Origin: an uncultured Bacteroidales bacterium
Lineage (GTDB): Bacteria; Bacteroidota; Bacteroidia; Bacteroidales; UBA932
DNA length: 64,000 nt
Direction of reading: 5' to 3'
Assembly: GCA_900541925.1 (NCBI GenBank)
Contig: UQMB01000004.1
Coordinates: forward strand, 62,001-126,000
The translations under genes were made by a program, and so were the position numbers. Below, piece by piece: positions 1 to 8,971 of the stretch. Below the pieces are notes generated by a model that was not told where the DNA came from, did no database searches, and worked only from the letters and a program-made list of their open reading frames with translations. Positions within the stretch are counted from its first letter, which is position 1. Each line of letters begins with the position of its first letter.

Positions 1-981
1 CTGGACTATGTCGTATCTGGAGCCCAGCTCCTTGAGGTCCATCACTGGCATGGACAGCCATTGCCTGAGAAGCCTTGAGCCCATGCAGGAGCAGCACCTG
101 TCTATCGTGTCCACAAGGCTCACGCCTTCCTTGCCGGCATTGCTCTGGAACACCTCAAGGTTGCGGAAGGTAAACCTGTCCATCCATACGAACTTGTCGG
201 AGTCGATGCGCGAGATGGAGCAGATGTTGCCGAGTCCGGCGTGGTGCGTCTGCTCAAGATAGACGAGCAGGGCGCCGGCGGAGGATATCGCGAGCGGGAA
301 CTGCTCCACGGCGAAGCCTTTCAGACTCTTGACTTTGAACTGGTTGCGCAGCCTTTCTTCCGCAGCTTCCTGCACGAAGGCCCATTCGTCCAGAGTCGTG
401 ATGTAGTAGTCTCCGAAGAGTTCCTTCGCTTTCCTTGCATCGTCTTTCTTGACCACCAGCTCCTTGGGACCGAATGTGGACATCAGTGTGCAGATGTATT
501 CGGCGGGTCCTTGCGCGACCTGGAAAGTGCCCGTGGACGCGTCCAGGAATGCGGCGCCGCAGACATCCCCGTCCATGGTCAGTCCGGCCAGGTAGTTGTG
601 CTCCTTCTGCTCAAGCATACCCGCGCCGAAGGCTATGCCCGGGGTGAGGATCTCCGTGACGCCGCGCTTGACCAGCTTGTTCTTCGCGAGTGCCGGATCT
701 TCCAGCTGGTCGCACACGGCCACCTTGTAACCGGCGCGGATGAGCTTCTGCAGATAGGATTCAAGGGCATGGTGCGGGAAGCCGGCCATCTGCGTGCTGC
801 CCTTGTCCCCGTTGGAACGTCGTGTCAGCACTATCCCGAGGACTTTGCTCGCGAGGACCGCATCGTCAGAATAGGTCTCATAGAAATCCCCGACCCGGTA
901 CAGAAGCAGCGCTTCCGGGTTCTGTGCCTTGATGCTGAAGTAGTGTTTCAGCATCGGTGTGTCTTCTCCGCTCTTTGCCAT
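1..981 (-). CDS. mutS: DNA mismatch repair protein MutS (N-terminal 327 residues; gene runs off the left edge)
   Basis: MutS recognises mismatched base pairs and starts methyl- or nick-directed mismatch repair in the cytoplasm. Read on the minus strand, the protein starts at the ATG at 979-981 with the typical MutS N-terminus: a lysine-rich start, MLKHYFSIKAQNP, then the mismatch-binding domain I in which RVGDFYETY carries the conserved phenylalanine and glutamate (F-x-E) that contact the mispair. TRRSNGDKGSTQMAGFPHHAL follows. Domain II and the beginning of the core/lever domain are present; the ATPase domain would lie left of position 1. The gene begins only 9 bp after the stop of the upstream glycoside hydrolase, so the two may be co-transcribed, although their roles are unrelated. 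Family assignment is secure; completeness cannot be judged. Confidence 0.95.
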   Translation of the reverse strand, partial: MAKSGEDTPMLKHYFSIKAQNPEALLLYRVGDFYETYSDDAVLASKVLGIVLTRRSNGDKGSTQMAGFPHHALESYLQKLIRAGYKVAVCDQLEDPALAKNKLVKRGVTEILTPGIAFGAGMLEQKEHNYLAGLTMDGDVCGAAFLDASTGTFQVAQGPAEYICTLMSTFGPKELVVKKDDARKAKELFGDYYITTLDEWAFVQEAAEERLRNQFKVKSLKGFAVEQFPLAISSAGALLVYLEQTHHAGLGNICSISRIDSDKFVWMDRFTFRNLEVFQSNAGKEGVSLVDTIDRCCSCMGSRLLRQWLSMPVMDLKELGSRYDIVQ

Positions 982-990
982 ATTTTTTGT

Positions 991-3900
991 TTATTGTCTT
1001 TTTCTTCCTCCTGAGCCGCGGCCGCCGACTTCAACCTCGATTCTCTGTATTTTGGCGACCCCTTCAGGGGCGGTTATGTTGAGTCCGTCGAAGTTCTGCT
1101 GGCTCACATTCGCGAGGTTGAGCCCCCTCTGTACCGTGAGATTGCAGTTCTCGAACTTGAATGTCCCTTCCGGCAGCGGGGCCGCAGGGTCTCCGATGAT
1201 GTCTCCGACGCTTCTCGCCGTGCCGCTGACATTGATGACCTTGATGTCGCGCAGCACCGTGCGCGGCGAGTAAGGTATGTAGTCCTCCACCATCCTCCAT
1301 ATCATGTTGGCCGAGATGAACGTCCCGCAGTTGTTGAGGGTGAAATCCTTGAAGGTGATGTCCTCCACTATGCCGCCTCGTGACGGCTGGGACTTGAAGC
1401 GCACCGGAGCCTGGTTCTCCTCTCCGCAGACGCAGTTCTCTATCACGACGTTGCGTATGCATCCGGAAATCTCGCTGCCCATCGCCACTCCGTGCCCGCC
1501 GTCGAAGTTGCAGTTCTGCACGAGGATGTTCATGCTCGGTCTTGCGACCCTGCGCCCGTCCTCGTTCTTGCCGCTCTTGATCGAGAGGCAGTCATCGGTC
1601 ACATTGGTGTAGACATTGGTCATCTTGATGTTGCTGGACGAGTCGATGTCCACTCCGTCGGAGCTCGGGACATACGAAGAGACGCTTATGTGCAGCGAGT
1701 CAATGCTGAAGCCGTCGGTGTAGAGGACATGCAGGCACCATGAGGCGTGGTTGAGCATTGTCAGTCCGCTGATGCTGCCTCCTGGACAGTTGGTGAAGCA
1801 CAGCATGCGCGGGCGGCCCCAATGGCCGTCCTTGTTTTTGTTCTTGCTCCACTCCTGGCCGCGTCCGTTGATGGTGCCCTTGCCGGATACCCGGACATTG
1901 CGGGAGTTGTCGAAATTCAGGAAGGCGCTGCGCCATTTGCGCTCTACGCCCTCGAAACGGGTCGGAATCTGCGGGAAGTCGTCTGAATCCACCGTGGACA
2001 CGAGAGTGGCCCCTTCTTCGATACGGAGATCCACTCCGTTGCGGAAGAAGAGGGCGCCGCTGAGGTACTCGCCCGCCGGAATCAGCACGATGCCGCCGCC
2101 GTTGGCGTATGCTGCGTCAGAGGCTTTCTGTATGGCGCCGGTGTCTATGGTGACTCCGTCTCCCGAGGCTCCGAAGTCTTTGACATTGAAAACCTCGTGG
2201 CTCTTTTCGACCGTTATGATCCTGCTTCCGTACCCTTCTATTGTCAGTTCGACCTCAGTCCTGTCATCCTTTATCTCATACGGGAGGTCGCGTATCTCTC
2301 CGGTGAAACCGTTCCATTCGCGGACTTTTCCTGCGGCGTCAAGGCTTGCCCTGAAGGTCTGCTCGCGGGAGCCTTCGTTGAAGATGAAGTACAGGTCGGC
2401 ATCCTTGAGAATCCTGCGGGTATAGCGTATGCTGTCCGTAGGGATGATGACTTCCGTGAGTCCCATCTGACGCTTGAACGACTCGATTGTCACCCATGCC
2501 TGTGTGTCGGCGGCGCGGCGCGGCGCGGCGTTTGCCTGGGTCTTGGCCGGCTTAGGGGCCGGATTGACCCTGTACGGGGCCGTAGGGCCGGAGATGTAGC
2601 TCCCCTCCGGGCGTTCAGCGAGGATGCGCATCTCCCTGTGCGGCATCGCGCTCTCCACCTGAGCTGTCCAGCGGCGCAGCGGCTCGTGGATGGCCTTCGG
2701 GCAGTCAGGGAAGGCTTCCATCTGTGTGAATGTCTTGTCTACCAGCCTGTTCGGCATTGAACCCCAGAAGAGTAGCTTGCCTCCGAGATTGACGAACTCC
2801 TCGATTACGGCCCATGCTTTTTTGGAGATCACGTCGGCAGACGGGATGATGAGGGTGTAGTATTTCTGGCCGCTGCGGTTCTCCAGATATCCCGGGCCCA
2901 CGGTCAGGGCCTCGAAGAATGCGTCGTCATCCACATAGTCGAAATCCATCTGGTGGCGCATCAGCATCTGGGACAGTTCAGACAGCTCCCAATACACCTC
3001 GTTGTCTCCCAGCCACATGGAGAGGGTAGGATAGTACATCGCCACGCGCGCTCCCGGCACTCCCATGGACATCAGGTATGATGTGCGGTTGATGTAGTCG
3101 GAGAGTTCCTTCATGTGGGGCCTTTTCGCCAGGCTTTCGGCTGTCTGCGACTTGGAACTCCAGAAATTGTATTCGAAGTAGTTGATGCCCCTCGCGAACT
3201 GGTAGTTGAGCACCTGTTTGCTGGTGGCGAGGTCTGAGCGTACGGCTCCCATAGTCTCGCTGAAGGCGCGCGGCTTGCCGTAGACATGCGCCACGGACGA
3301 GGCCAGCTTCGGGAAGTCGTTGTCCACCCCGGGGGCGACATGCGCGCTGATGACATCCACTCCCGGAATCTGCACCCTGTTGAGGACGCGGAAGAAGTCT
3401 CCGTTTGCCTCGATGTTCACCGGCATGATGTGTTCGTTGTTGAGGTGGGTGATGTGGGCCATCCCGTTCTTGTCGTGCCAGTCCGCCTGGCGCTTGAAGA
3501 AGATGTCCGCGAACATCTCCGACCAGACGTCCCAGTAGTCGGCCTTGACCCTCTTTTCCTGCTCTGTCTTGACCGGAGCGAAGAAGGAAGCGAAATACGG
3601 GGTCGGGTCGTATCCTTTCTTCTCTTTGAAAACCTCGATTATGGACGGCGACCACGGGGTGTACATGTATTCCGGCTCATCGCCCCTGAATCCCATCACA
3701 GTGGTGCCCATTTCCGCTCCGAGCTCTTTCTTGGCGGCTTCATGGGTCCAGGCTATAAACTGGTCTACGGCTTCCGGGTTGAGGTGGTCGTGGAGGAAGT
3801 TGGAGGTGTCCTTGCCGTGGGTCGGGTTGTTCACGGCACGGGTGTCGCCGCTTTTGTGGGCGTATCCGGCGAAGACTACCGTCCAGCCGTGCTCTCCGGC

Positions 3901-4473
3901 GTTGAAGCTGATCTTGCCGTCTTCTATCGGGACGATGCGGTTGGCCTGCCCTTCACATACGGCTACGGCCGATACGGCGCCCGCCGGGACGGGTCTGCCG
4001 ATGATCTCTTCTCCAGCCGGGACCGTGAGGGTCGAGTCCATCTGGACAAGAGCCCACATCTTGAGGTCCGGGCGCTCGCGGGAGAACTTGCCCCCGGCGA
4101 AGCCGCTCGGGTATTTGGCGTCATCGATGAGCCACACCTTCATCCCTCTGGACTTGGCTTCCCTGACGGCTGTCTTCACCATCTTGAACCACCCTTTCGA
4201 GAGGTACTCGTACGGGAATCCGTATCCCGGTTCTATGTTGACGACACGTGTCCCGACGCTCTGCATCAGGTCAAGGTCTTGTTTGATAATCTTGGCGTTC
4301 ATGTCTCCTTCCCAGCCCCAAAGGATATGGCTGGCATACTCTGCCGGAGGGAGGGCATAGCCTTGGCGCAGTTCTTCCACGCCCTTGTCCTGGATTCCTT
4401 CCCAGCTCTTGACCTGGCACAGGGCCGGCAGAGCGGAAAGCAGGACGCAAATTGTCATCAGTGTCTGTTTCAT
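991..4473 (-). CDS. Secreted two-domain glycoside hydrolase: GH106-like TIM-barrel module fused to a GH28 polygalacturonase-like module
   Basis: A 1160-residue exported enzyme probably acting on pectin. An N-terminal signal peptide (MKQTLMTICVLLSALPALC) is followed by a catalytic module of about 730 residues that distantly resembles GH106-type alpha-L-rhamnosidases. It has DDAKYPSGFAGG near residue 115 and the acidic strand FRGDEPEY near 262. A beta-rich region follows, then a right-handed beta-helix from about residue 761 with GH28 signatures in order: SSDGVDID, TDDCLSIKSGK, GGHGVAMGSE and RFKSQPSRGG, matching the usual NTD / DD / GHG / RxK catalytic set (N of NTD is S here). GH28 cleaves galacturonan or rhamnogalacturonan; the N-terminal specificity is inferred only weakly. 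The start is the ATG at 4471-4473 because the upstream in-frame extension has no signal peptide and overlaps the divergent glycosyltransferase. A TAAATTTG promoter element lies 26 bp before it. Confidence 0.8.
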   Translation of the reverse strand: MKQTLMTICVLLSALPALCQVKSWEGIQDKGVEELRQGYALPPAEYASHILWGWEGDMNAKIIKQDLDLMQSVGTRVVNIEPGYGFPYEYLSKGWFKMVKTAVREAKSRGMKVWLIDDAKYPSGFAGGKFSRERPDLKMWALVQMDSTLTVPAGEEIIGRPVPAGAVSAVAVCEGQANRIVPIEDGKISFNAGEHGWTVVFAGYAHKSGDTRAVNNPTHGKDTSNFLHDHLNPEAVDQFIAWTHEAAKKELGAEMGTTVMGFRGDEPEYMYTPWSPSIIEVFKEKKGYDPTPYFASFFAPVKTEQEKRVKADYWDVWSEMFADIFFKRQADWHDKNGMAHITHLNNEHIMPVNIEANGDFFRVLNRVQIPGVDVISAHVAPGVDNDFPKLASSVAHVYGKPRAFSETMGAVRSDLATSKQVLNYQFARGINYFEYNFWSSKSQTAESLAKRPHMKELSDYINRTSYLMSMGVPGARVAMYYPTLSMWLGDNEVYWELSELSQMLMRHQMDFDYVDDDAFFEALTVGPGYLENRSGQKYYTLIIPSADVISKKAWAVIEEFVNLGGKLLFWGSMPNRLVDKTFTQMEAFPDCPKAIHEPLRRWTAQVESAMPHREMRILAERPEGSYISGPTAPYRVNPAPKPAKTQANAAPRRAADTQAWVTIESFKRQMGLTEVIIPTDSIRYTRRILKDADLYFIFNEGSREQTFRASLDAAGKVREWNGFTGEIRDLPYEIKDDRTEVELTIEGYGSRIITVEKSHEVFNVKDFGASGDGVTIDTGAIQKASDAAYANGGGIVLIPAGEYLSGALFFRNGVDLRIEEGATLVSTVDSDDFPQIPTRFEGVERKWRSAFLNFDNSRNVRVSGKGTINGRGQEWSKNKNKDGHWGRPRMLCFTNCPGGSISGLTMLNHASWCLHVLYTDGFSIDSLHISVSSYVPSSDGVDIDSSSNIKMTNVYTNVTDDCLSIKSGKNEDGRRVARPSMNILVQNCNFDGGHGVAMGSEISGCIRNVVIENCVCGEENQAPVRFKSQPSRGGIVEDITFKDFTLNNCGTFISANMIWRMVEDYIPYSPRTVLRDIKVINVSGTARSVGDIIGDPAAPLPEGTFKFENCNLTVQRGLNLANVSQQNFDGLNITAPEGVAKIQRIEVEVGGRGSGGRKRQ

Positions 4474-4499
4474 TGTGTGGTATGTTTTGGCATATTCCA

Positions 4500-4537
4500 C
4501 AAATTTAATGTTTTTTGGTGACGATTCACTATCTTTG
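4500..4537. promoter_or_regulatory. Divergent promoter region with two TAnnTTTG -7 elements
   Basis: TAAATTTG (minus strand, 4507 to 4500) faces the glycoside hydrolase and TATCTTTG (plus strand, 4530-4537) faces the glycosyltransferase. Both match the Bacteroidetes primary sigma -7 consensus TAnnTTTG. No well-spaced TTTG -33 element is visible for either. The plus-strand element ends 5 bp before the ATG at 4543, so its transcript would be leaderless or nearly so. Confidence 0.55.
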
Positions 4538-4542
4538 ACCTC

Positions 4543-5793
4543 ATGAAACGACTTCTGATAATCACTTATTACTGGCCGCCCACCGGAGGTTCCGGCGTGC
4601 AGCGTTGGGTGAAGTTCAGCAAGTACCTGCCTCAGTCCGGGTGGCAGCCGGTCATCTATACTCCCGAGAATCCGGAGCGTCTGGCGGTGGACGAGAGTCT
4701 GCTGGCGGACATTCCCGACAGCGCGGAAATCATAAAGACGCGCATCTGTGAGCCGTACGGACTGTACCGCCGCCTGACCGGTTCCAAGACCGGCGCTGAG
4801 GTGAACCCCCTCAACTCGCAGAAAAAGTCTCTCAAGAAGCGCATCTCGCTGTGGCTCAGGGGCAATCTCTTTGTCCCCGATCCGAGGGTGTCGTGGGTGC
4901 GGCCGTCGGTGCGTTTCCTCTCGAAGTACCTGCGGGAGCATCCGGTGGACGCCGTGGTGACCACGGGGCCTCCGCAGTCGATGCACCTTATCGGGCGCGG
5001 TTTGAAAAGAAAGCTCGGTGTGAGGTGGATAGCCGATTTCAGGGATCCGTGGACGGAGATGTTCTACTACAAGCATCTTTGCCTTACCCCCTGCTCCGAC
5101 AGGAAGCATCATCGCATGGAGCAGAGCGTGCTGGACGAGGCGGATCTGGTGATAGCGGTGTCCCCGCGCGTGCAGGCCGACTTCGCCGCCAGGACAGCGA
5201 CTCCCGTGAGGCTGATTACCAACGGCTATGACGAGGACGATTTCAAGGGAATCGCCGCGCGGCCGCATCCGGACAGATTGACCCTTGTGCACACAGGGCT
5301 GTTCGCCGCGGACGGCAACCCGCTTGGTCTCTGGGACGCCCTCGCCCGCAAGTGCGGCGAAGACAAGGAGTTCCGAGGCCGGCTGCAGATCAGGCTGGCT
5401 GGCAAGACGGACCCCGAGATCATAGAGGCGATACGGGAAAGGGGACTTGGAGACAATCTGGTCAATCTCGGCTACCTGCCCCACGAGCGCACGGTGCAGG
5501 AGCAGAGGGACGCAGATATCCTGCTGCTGCCGTTGAGGCAGGAACCGGAATACTCCAAAGTCCTGCCAGGCAAGATATTCGAGTACCTCGCCTCGGGGCG
5601 GCCGGTGCTCGGGATAGGCCAGAAAGACAGCGCCGCTGCCGACATTCTCAGGGACAGCGGGGCCGGAGAGATGTTCGACTGGTCGGACGGAGACGCCCTG
5701 ATTGAGTTTATCTGCTCCTTCCGCCCTTCGCGGCACGGGACGGAGCGCTATTCGCGCCGCAACCTTACGGCGCAACTTGTGGAATTGTTATGA
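4543..5793 (+). CDS. Glycosyltransferase family 4-type protein
   Basis: A 416-residue cytoplasmic or membrane-associated sugar transferase with the two-Rossmann GT-B layout. The N-terminus MKRLLIITYYWPPTGGSGVQR is the typical start of Bacteroidetes GT4 enzymes, with the glycine loop for the acceptor domain. In the second half, VHTGLFAADGNPL and the region PLRQEPEYSKVLPGKIFEYLASGRPVLG correspond to the nucleotide-sugar binding loop and the conserved E-x7-E-like motif near residue 345. The stop overlaps the next gene's ATG (ATGA at 5790-5793), so it is translationally coupled to the YfhO-like membrane protein; together they suggest surface polysaccharide or glycolipid assembly. Donor and acceptor cannot be read from sequence. 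Confidence 0.88.
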   Translation: MKRLLIITYYWPPTGGSGVQRWVKFSKYLPQSGWQPVIYTPENPERLAVDESLLADIPDSAEIIKTRICEPYGLYRRLTGSKTGAEVNPLNSQKKSLKKRISLWLRGNLFVPDPRVSWVRPSVRFLSKYLREHPVDAVVTTGPPQSMHLIGRGLKRKLGVRWIADFRDPWTEMFYYKHLCLTPCSDRKHHRMEQSVLDEADLVIAVSPRVQADFAARTATPVRLITNGYDEDDFKGIAARPHPDRLTLVHTGLFAADGNPLGLWDALARKCGEDKEFRGRLQIRLAGKTDPEIIEAIRERGLGDNLVNLGYLPHERTVQEQRDADILLLPLRQEPEYSKVLPGKIFEYLASGRPVLGIGQKDSAAADILRDSGAGEMFDWSDGDALIEFICSFRPSRHGTERYSRRNLTAQLVELL

Positions 5794-8231
5794 AGAAGAA
5801 AATAATCTATTGCATCTGCACGGTGTTGGGGCTGCTTGCGCTGTCCTATGCCTATGTGCCGGAAGTGCTTTCCGGCAAAATAGTGAACCAGAGCGACATT
5901 TCCGGGTGGCAGGGGATGGCGAGGGAGATGATGGAGTGGAACTCCGCCCACCCCGATGACCAGACCGCCTGGACGGATTCGATGTTCGGAGGCATGCCTA
6001 CGGCGACAATACACGCATCCACCAAGGGCGACTGGACCCAGAGCATATATGATTTGTTGCTGACCGGCAGGCGCCCGGCCACATATCTATTCATTTCCCT
6101 TATCGGCGCATGGCTGCTCATGCTCTCTCTCGGAGTGCACCCTCTGCTTGCCATAGGCGGTGCCATAGCCGTCACCTTCTGCTCCTACAACATGCAGATC
6201 ATACAGGTGGGGCACAACACCAAGATGCAGGCTATCGCCTTCCTCCCTTGGGTGCTTGCCGCGCTTGTGTTCACATACCGCAAGGCTCTTGGAGAGAAGG
6301 GCCGCTGGCTGCCGCTGTCTTGTCTGGGAGCCGCGCTGTTCGGTCTTGCACTCAGTTTTCAGGTCAAGGCCAATCATCCGCAGATCACATATTACCTGGC
6401 GCTGATGATATTGCTCTATGTCATCGCCCTGGTGATATGGATACTCATGGACAAGACCCGCCGCAAGACGCTTGTCGGCAGGTTTTTCGCCTCGTCCGCC
6501 CTTCTGCTCGTGCTTGGGCTGACCGGCATCGCGACCAATGCCATCAAACTCCTCCCTACCTACGAGTACACCCCGTATTCAATGCGCGGAGGCAGTTCGG
6601 CGGCTTCTGCGGACGGCAGCGGCACCAAGGGGCTGGACATTGACTACGCCACGGCGTGGTCATACGGTTGGGAGGAGCTCCCGAATATGCTGATTCCGGA
6701 TTTCAACGGAGGTTCGTCTTCCGGAGCTGTCAATCCGGACCGTTCCGCCACCATTGACCTGCTCCGCTCCGCCGGGCAGACCAATTTGCGCGAGACCGCC
6801 AAGAACCTGCCTCTCTATTGGGGGCCTCAGCCGTTCACCGCCGGGCCTATGTATATGGGGGCCGTGACAATATTCCTCTTCGTGCTCGGACTCTTCTGCT
6901 ACCGGGGCAAGGAGAAGTGGTGGGTGGTCGCCGCGACGCTGCTTGCCGTGTTCCTCGCGCTGGGAAGCCACTTCTTGTGGTTCACCAGGCTGTTTTACGA
7001 CTATGTGCCCCTCTACAACAAGTTCAGGACGGTGTCAATGGCTCTGGTGGTGCTTCAGTTCACCCTGCCGATACTTGCTTTTCTGATGCTGGACCGTATC
7101 GTCCGTTCGGAGGAGGGCGTGGCCGCGTTCCGCTCCAAGGGATGGATAGCGCTTGCCATAACCGGGGGATTCTGCCTTCTGTGTGCGGCGTTCCCGGGGA
7201 TTGCCGGCTCGTTCACCGGCGCTTCCGACGCGTCATATCCTGACGCTCTCGTGGACGCTCTCGCGCAGGACAGGAGGCGCCTGCTCGCGCTTGACGCGCT
7301 TCGTTCGGCACTGTTTGCCGGGGCGGCCTATCTTCTGATGTTCTGGGGGTGCAGGATTCCGAAATCCGCCGCCAAGACATTCGCCACGCAGCCTCAGATG
7401 GGCTTCTCTCGCCGGCGCACGGCCGCCGTGCTTGTCTGCCTGCTCGTGCTCGGGGACCTCTTCATCGTTGACAAGAGGTATCTGAGTTCGGACGACTTCA
7501 TCACTCCGCGCTCCTTCCAGAGCCAGTTCAACAAGCGTCCTGTGGATGAGACCATCCTTGAGGACACGGATCCGTCCTACAGGGTCCTCGACCTGACAGT
7601 GAATGTGTTCAACGACTCTCACCCGTCATACTGGCACAAGAACATAGGCGGGTATTCTCCGGCCAAGCTCCAGAGGTATCAGGAGTTCATCACGGATACG
7701 CTCAGCCGGGAGATCAACGCCCTGTATTCCGCGCTGTCCGGGGGGCAGACGCTTCAGGAGATGGAGCAGGCCCTGCCTTATCTCCCCGGCCTCGCGGAGA
7801 TGAACTGCCGTTATATAATAGTGGGGGACGAATACCCGCCGCTCAGATACGGCTATGCCAAGGGGCCGGCGTGGTTTGCCGATCCGGAGGCCGGAGAGGT
7901 GGAGATGCTGTCTTACGCGCCCAATGAGCTGAGATACAAGTATTCCTCGCGAGACGGCGGCAAGCTTGTGTTCAGCGAGGTGTATTATCCTGTGGGCTGG
8001 ACTCTCAAGTTGGAGGACAGCGGGGAGAGCCTTGAGATTGCACCGGAAGGAAAAGTGCTCCGCGCGGCGGAGGTTCCGTCCGGGGAGCACACTCTTGTGA
8101 TGCGTTTCGACCCGCCGTCCTACAGGACAGGAGAGGCGGTGTCGCGCGCGAGTTCCATACTTATTCTGATTGTGGTTCTGCTGGCGTCAGGCTTTGCCGT
8201 GCCTGGGATATTCTCAAGGTCAAAGCGATAA
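5790..8231 (+). CDS. YfhO-like polytopic membrane protein (GT-C-like)
   Basis: An 813-residue integral membrane protein with about a dozen hydrophobic segments, the first at residues 5-25 and a last one near 785-805 (ASSILILIVVLLASGF). A long extracytoplasmic loop follows the first helix and contains HPDDQTAWTDSMFGGMPTA, resembling the acidic loop of GT-C-fold transferases and YfhO proteins. Large soluble regions lie near residues 565-780. YfhO-family members have been linked to glycosylation of cell-wall polymers or lipids in Gram-positives; the Bacteroidetes versions are not well characterised. It overlaps the upstream GT4 gene by 4 bp. Its 3' end overlaps the convergent rsmA gene by 71 bp. 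Confidence 0.75.
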   Translation: MKKKIIYCICTVLGLLALSYAYVPEVLSGKIVNQSDISGWQGMAREMMEWNSAHPDDQTAWTDSMFGGMPTATIHASTKGDWTQSIYDLLLTGRRPATYLFISLIGAWLLMLSLGVHPLLAIGGAIAVTFCSYNMQIIQVGHNTKMQAIAFLPWVLAALVFTYRKALGEKGRWLPLSCLGAALFGLALSFQVKANHPQITYYLALMILLYVIALVIWILMDKTRRKTLVGRFFASSALLLVLGLTGIATNAIKLLPTYEYTPYSMRGGSSAASADGSGTKGLDIDYATAWSYGWEELPNMLIPDFNGGSSSGAVNPDRSATIDLLRSAGQTNLRETAKNLPLYWGPQPFTAGPMYMGAVTIFLFVLGLFCYRGKEKWWVVAATLLAVFLALGSHFLWFTRLFYDYVPLYNKFRTVSMALVVLQFTLPILAFLMLDRIVRSEEGVAAFRSKGWIALAITGGFCLLCAAFPGIAGSFTGASDASYPDALVDALAQDRRRLLALDALRSALFAGAAYLLMFWGCRIPKSAAKTFATQPQMGFSRRRTAAVLVCLLVLGDLFIVDKRYLSSDDFITPRSFQSQFNKRPVDETILEDTDPSYRVLDLTVNVFNDSHPSYWHKNIGGYSPAKLQRYQEFITDTLSREINALYSALSGGQTLQEMEQALPYLPGLAEMNCRYIIVGDEYPPLRYGYAKGPAWFADPEAGEVEMLSYAPNELRYKYSSRDGGKLVFSEVYYPVGWTLKLEDSGESLEIAPEGKVLRAAEVPSGEHTLVMRFDPPSYRTGEAVSRASSILILIVVLLASGFAVPGIFSRSKR

Positions 8232-8967
8232 AGTCTTCTACAGACAGCCTTTCGGCTCTCAGGTCGAACACCGGGTCCGAGCAGTCGAAACCTTCAGGAA
8301 GCATGGGCTTCAGGGCGTTGCGCAGGGTTTTGCGCCGCTGGTTGAAGGCGGTCTTGACGACCTGGCGGAACTGGCGCTCGTCGCAGCCGAGTTCCGTGCG
8401 GGAATTGCGCCGGAGCCTTATCACTGCGGACTGTACCTTCGGAGGCGGGCAGAATGCGCCCGAGCCCACAGAGATGATATAGTCTATGTCATACCAGGCC
8501 TGCAGCAGGACGGAGAGTATGCCGTAGGTCTTGGAGCCCGGCTTTTCCGCTATGCGGTCGGCCACCTCTTTCTGTATCATGCAGACCACTTCCGGCACCT
8601 TGTCCTTGTCGTCCAGTATCTTGAAGAAAATCTGGGACGAGATATTGTAGGGGAAGTTGCCGATCACCCGGTAGTTTCCGCTGAAGAGTTCGCGCATGTC
8701 CAGCTTCAGATAGTCTGCGCTGTACAGTTTGCCCTCTATGGCCGGATAGTGGGTGAGCAGGTAGTTCACCGATTCCCCGTCTATCTCGACCAGTTTGAGG
8801 TCAATGTCGTCCCGTTCGAGCAGGTAGCGTGAAAGCACGCCCATTCCCGGGCCTATTTCGAGCACATCCCTCTCGCCCCCTTCGCGCAGGGAGGAGACGA
8901 TGGTCCTGGCGATGCTCTGGTCAGTGAGGAAATGCTGCCCGAGAGCCTTTTTTGCTCTGACTTCCAT
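8161..8967 (-). CDS. rsmA: 16S rRNA (adenine(1518)-N(6)/adenine(1519)-N(6))-dimethyltransferase
   Basis: RsmA (KsgA) dimethylates two adjacent adenines in the helix 45 loop of 16S rRNA, a late check in 30S assembly. The protein starts VRAKKALGQHFLTD, the family hallmark, then VLEIGPGMGVLSRYLLE (SAM-binding motif I), VEIDGESVNYL, and IGNFPYNISSQI, which contains the NLPY-type catalytic motif as NFPY. The C-terminal small helical domain is present. I start it at the ATG at 8965-8967 (268 aa), 4 bp after the mrp stop; an ATG at 8991 would add eight residues and overlap mrp by 20 bp. It looks like the last gene of a minus-strand run with mrp and the S46 peptidase. Loss-of-function of this family gives kasugamycin resistance. 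Confidence 0.95.
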   Translation of the reverse strand: MEVRAKKALGQHFLTDQSIARTIVSSLREGGERDVLEIGPGMGVLSRYLLERDDIDLKLVEIDGESVNYLLTHYPAIEGKLYSADYLKLDMRELFSGNYRVIGNFPYNISSQIFFKILDDKDKVPEVVCMIQKEVADRIAEKPGSKTYGILSVLLQAWYDIDYIISVGSGAFCPPPKVQSAVIRLRRNSRTELGCDERQFRQVVKTAFNQRRKTLRNALKPMLPEGFDCSDPVFDLRAERLSVEDFIALTLRISQARQSLTPAEPQSE

Positions 8968-8971
8968 CGCG

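Noticed and set aside
3286..4521. Plus-strand frame of about 411 codons opposite the glycoside hydrolase
   Set aside because: Antisense shadow in GC-rich DNA with no recognisable domain; the minus strand carries the complete hydrolase.
4474..5775. N-terminal extension of the glycoside hydrolase by about 430 codons
   Set aside because: Antisense to the GT4 gene; the signal peptide at 4473 marks the true start.
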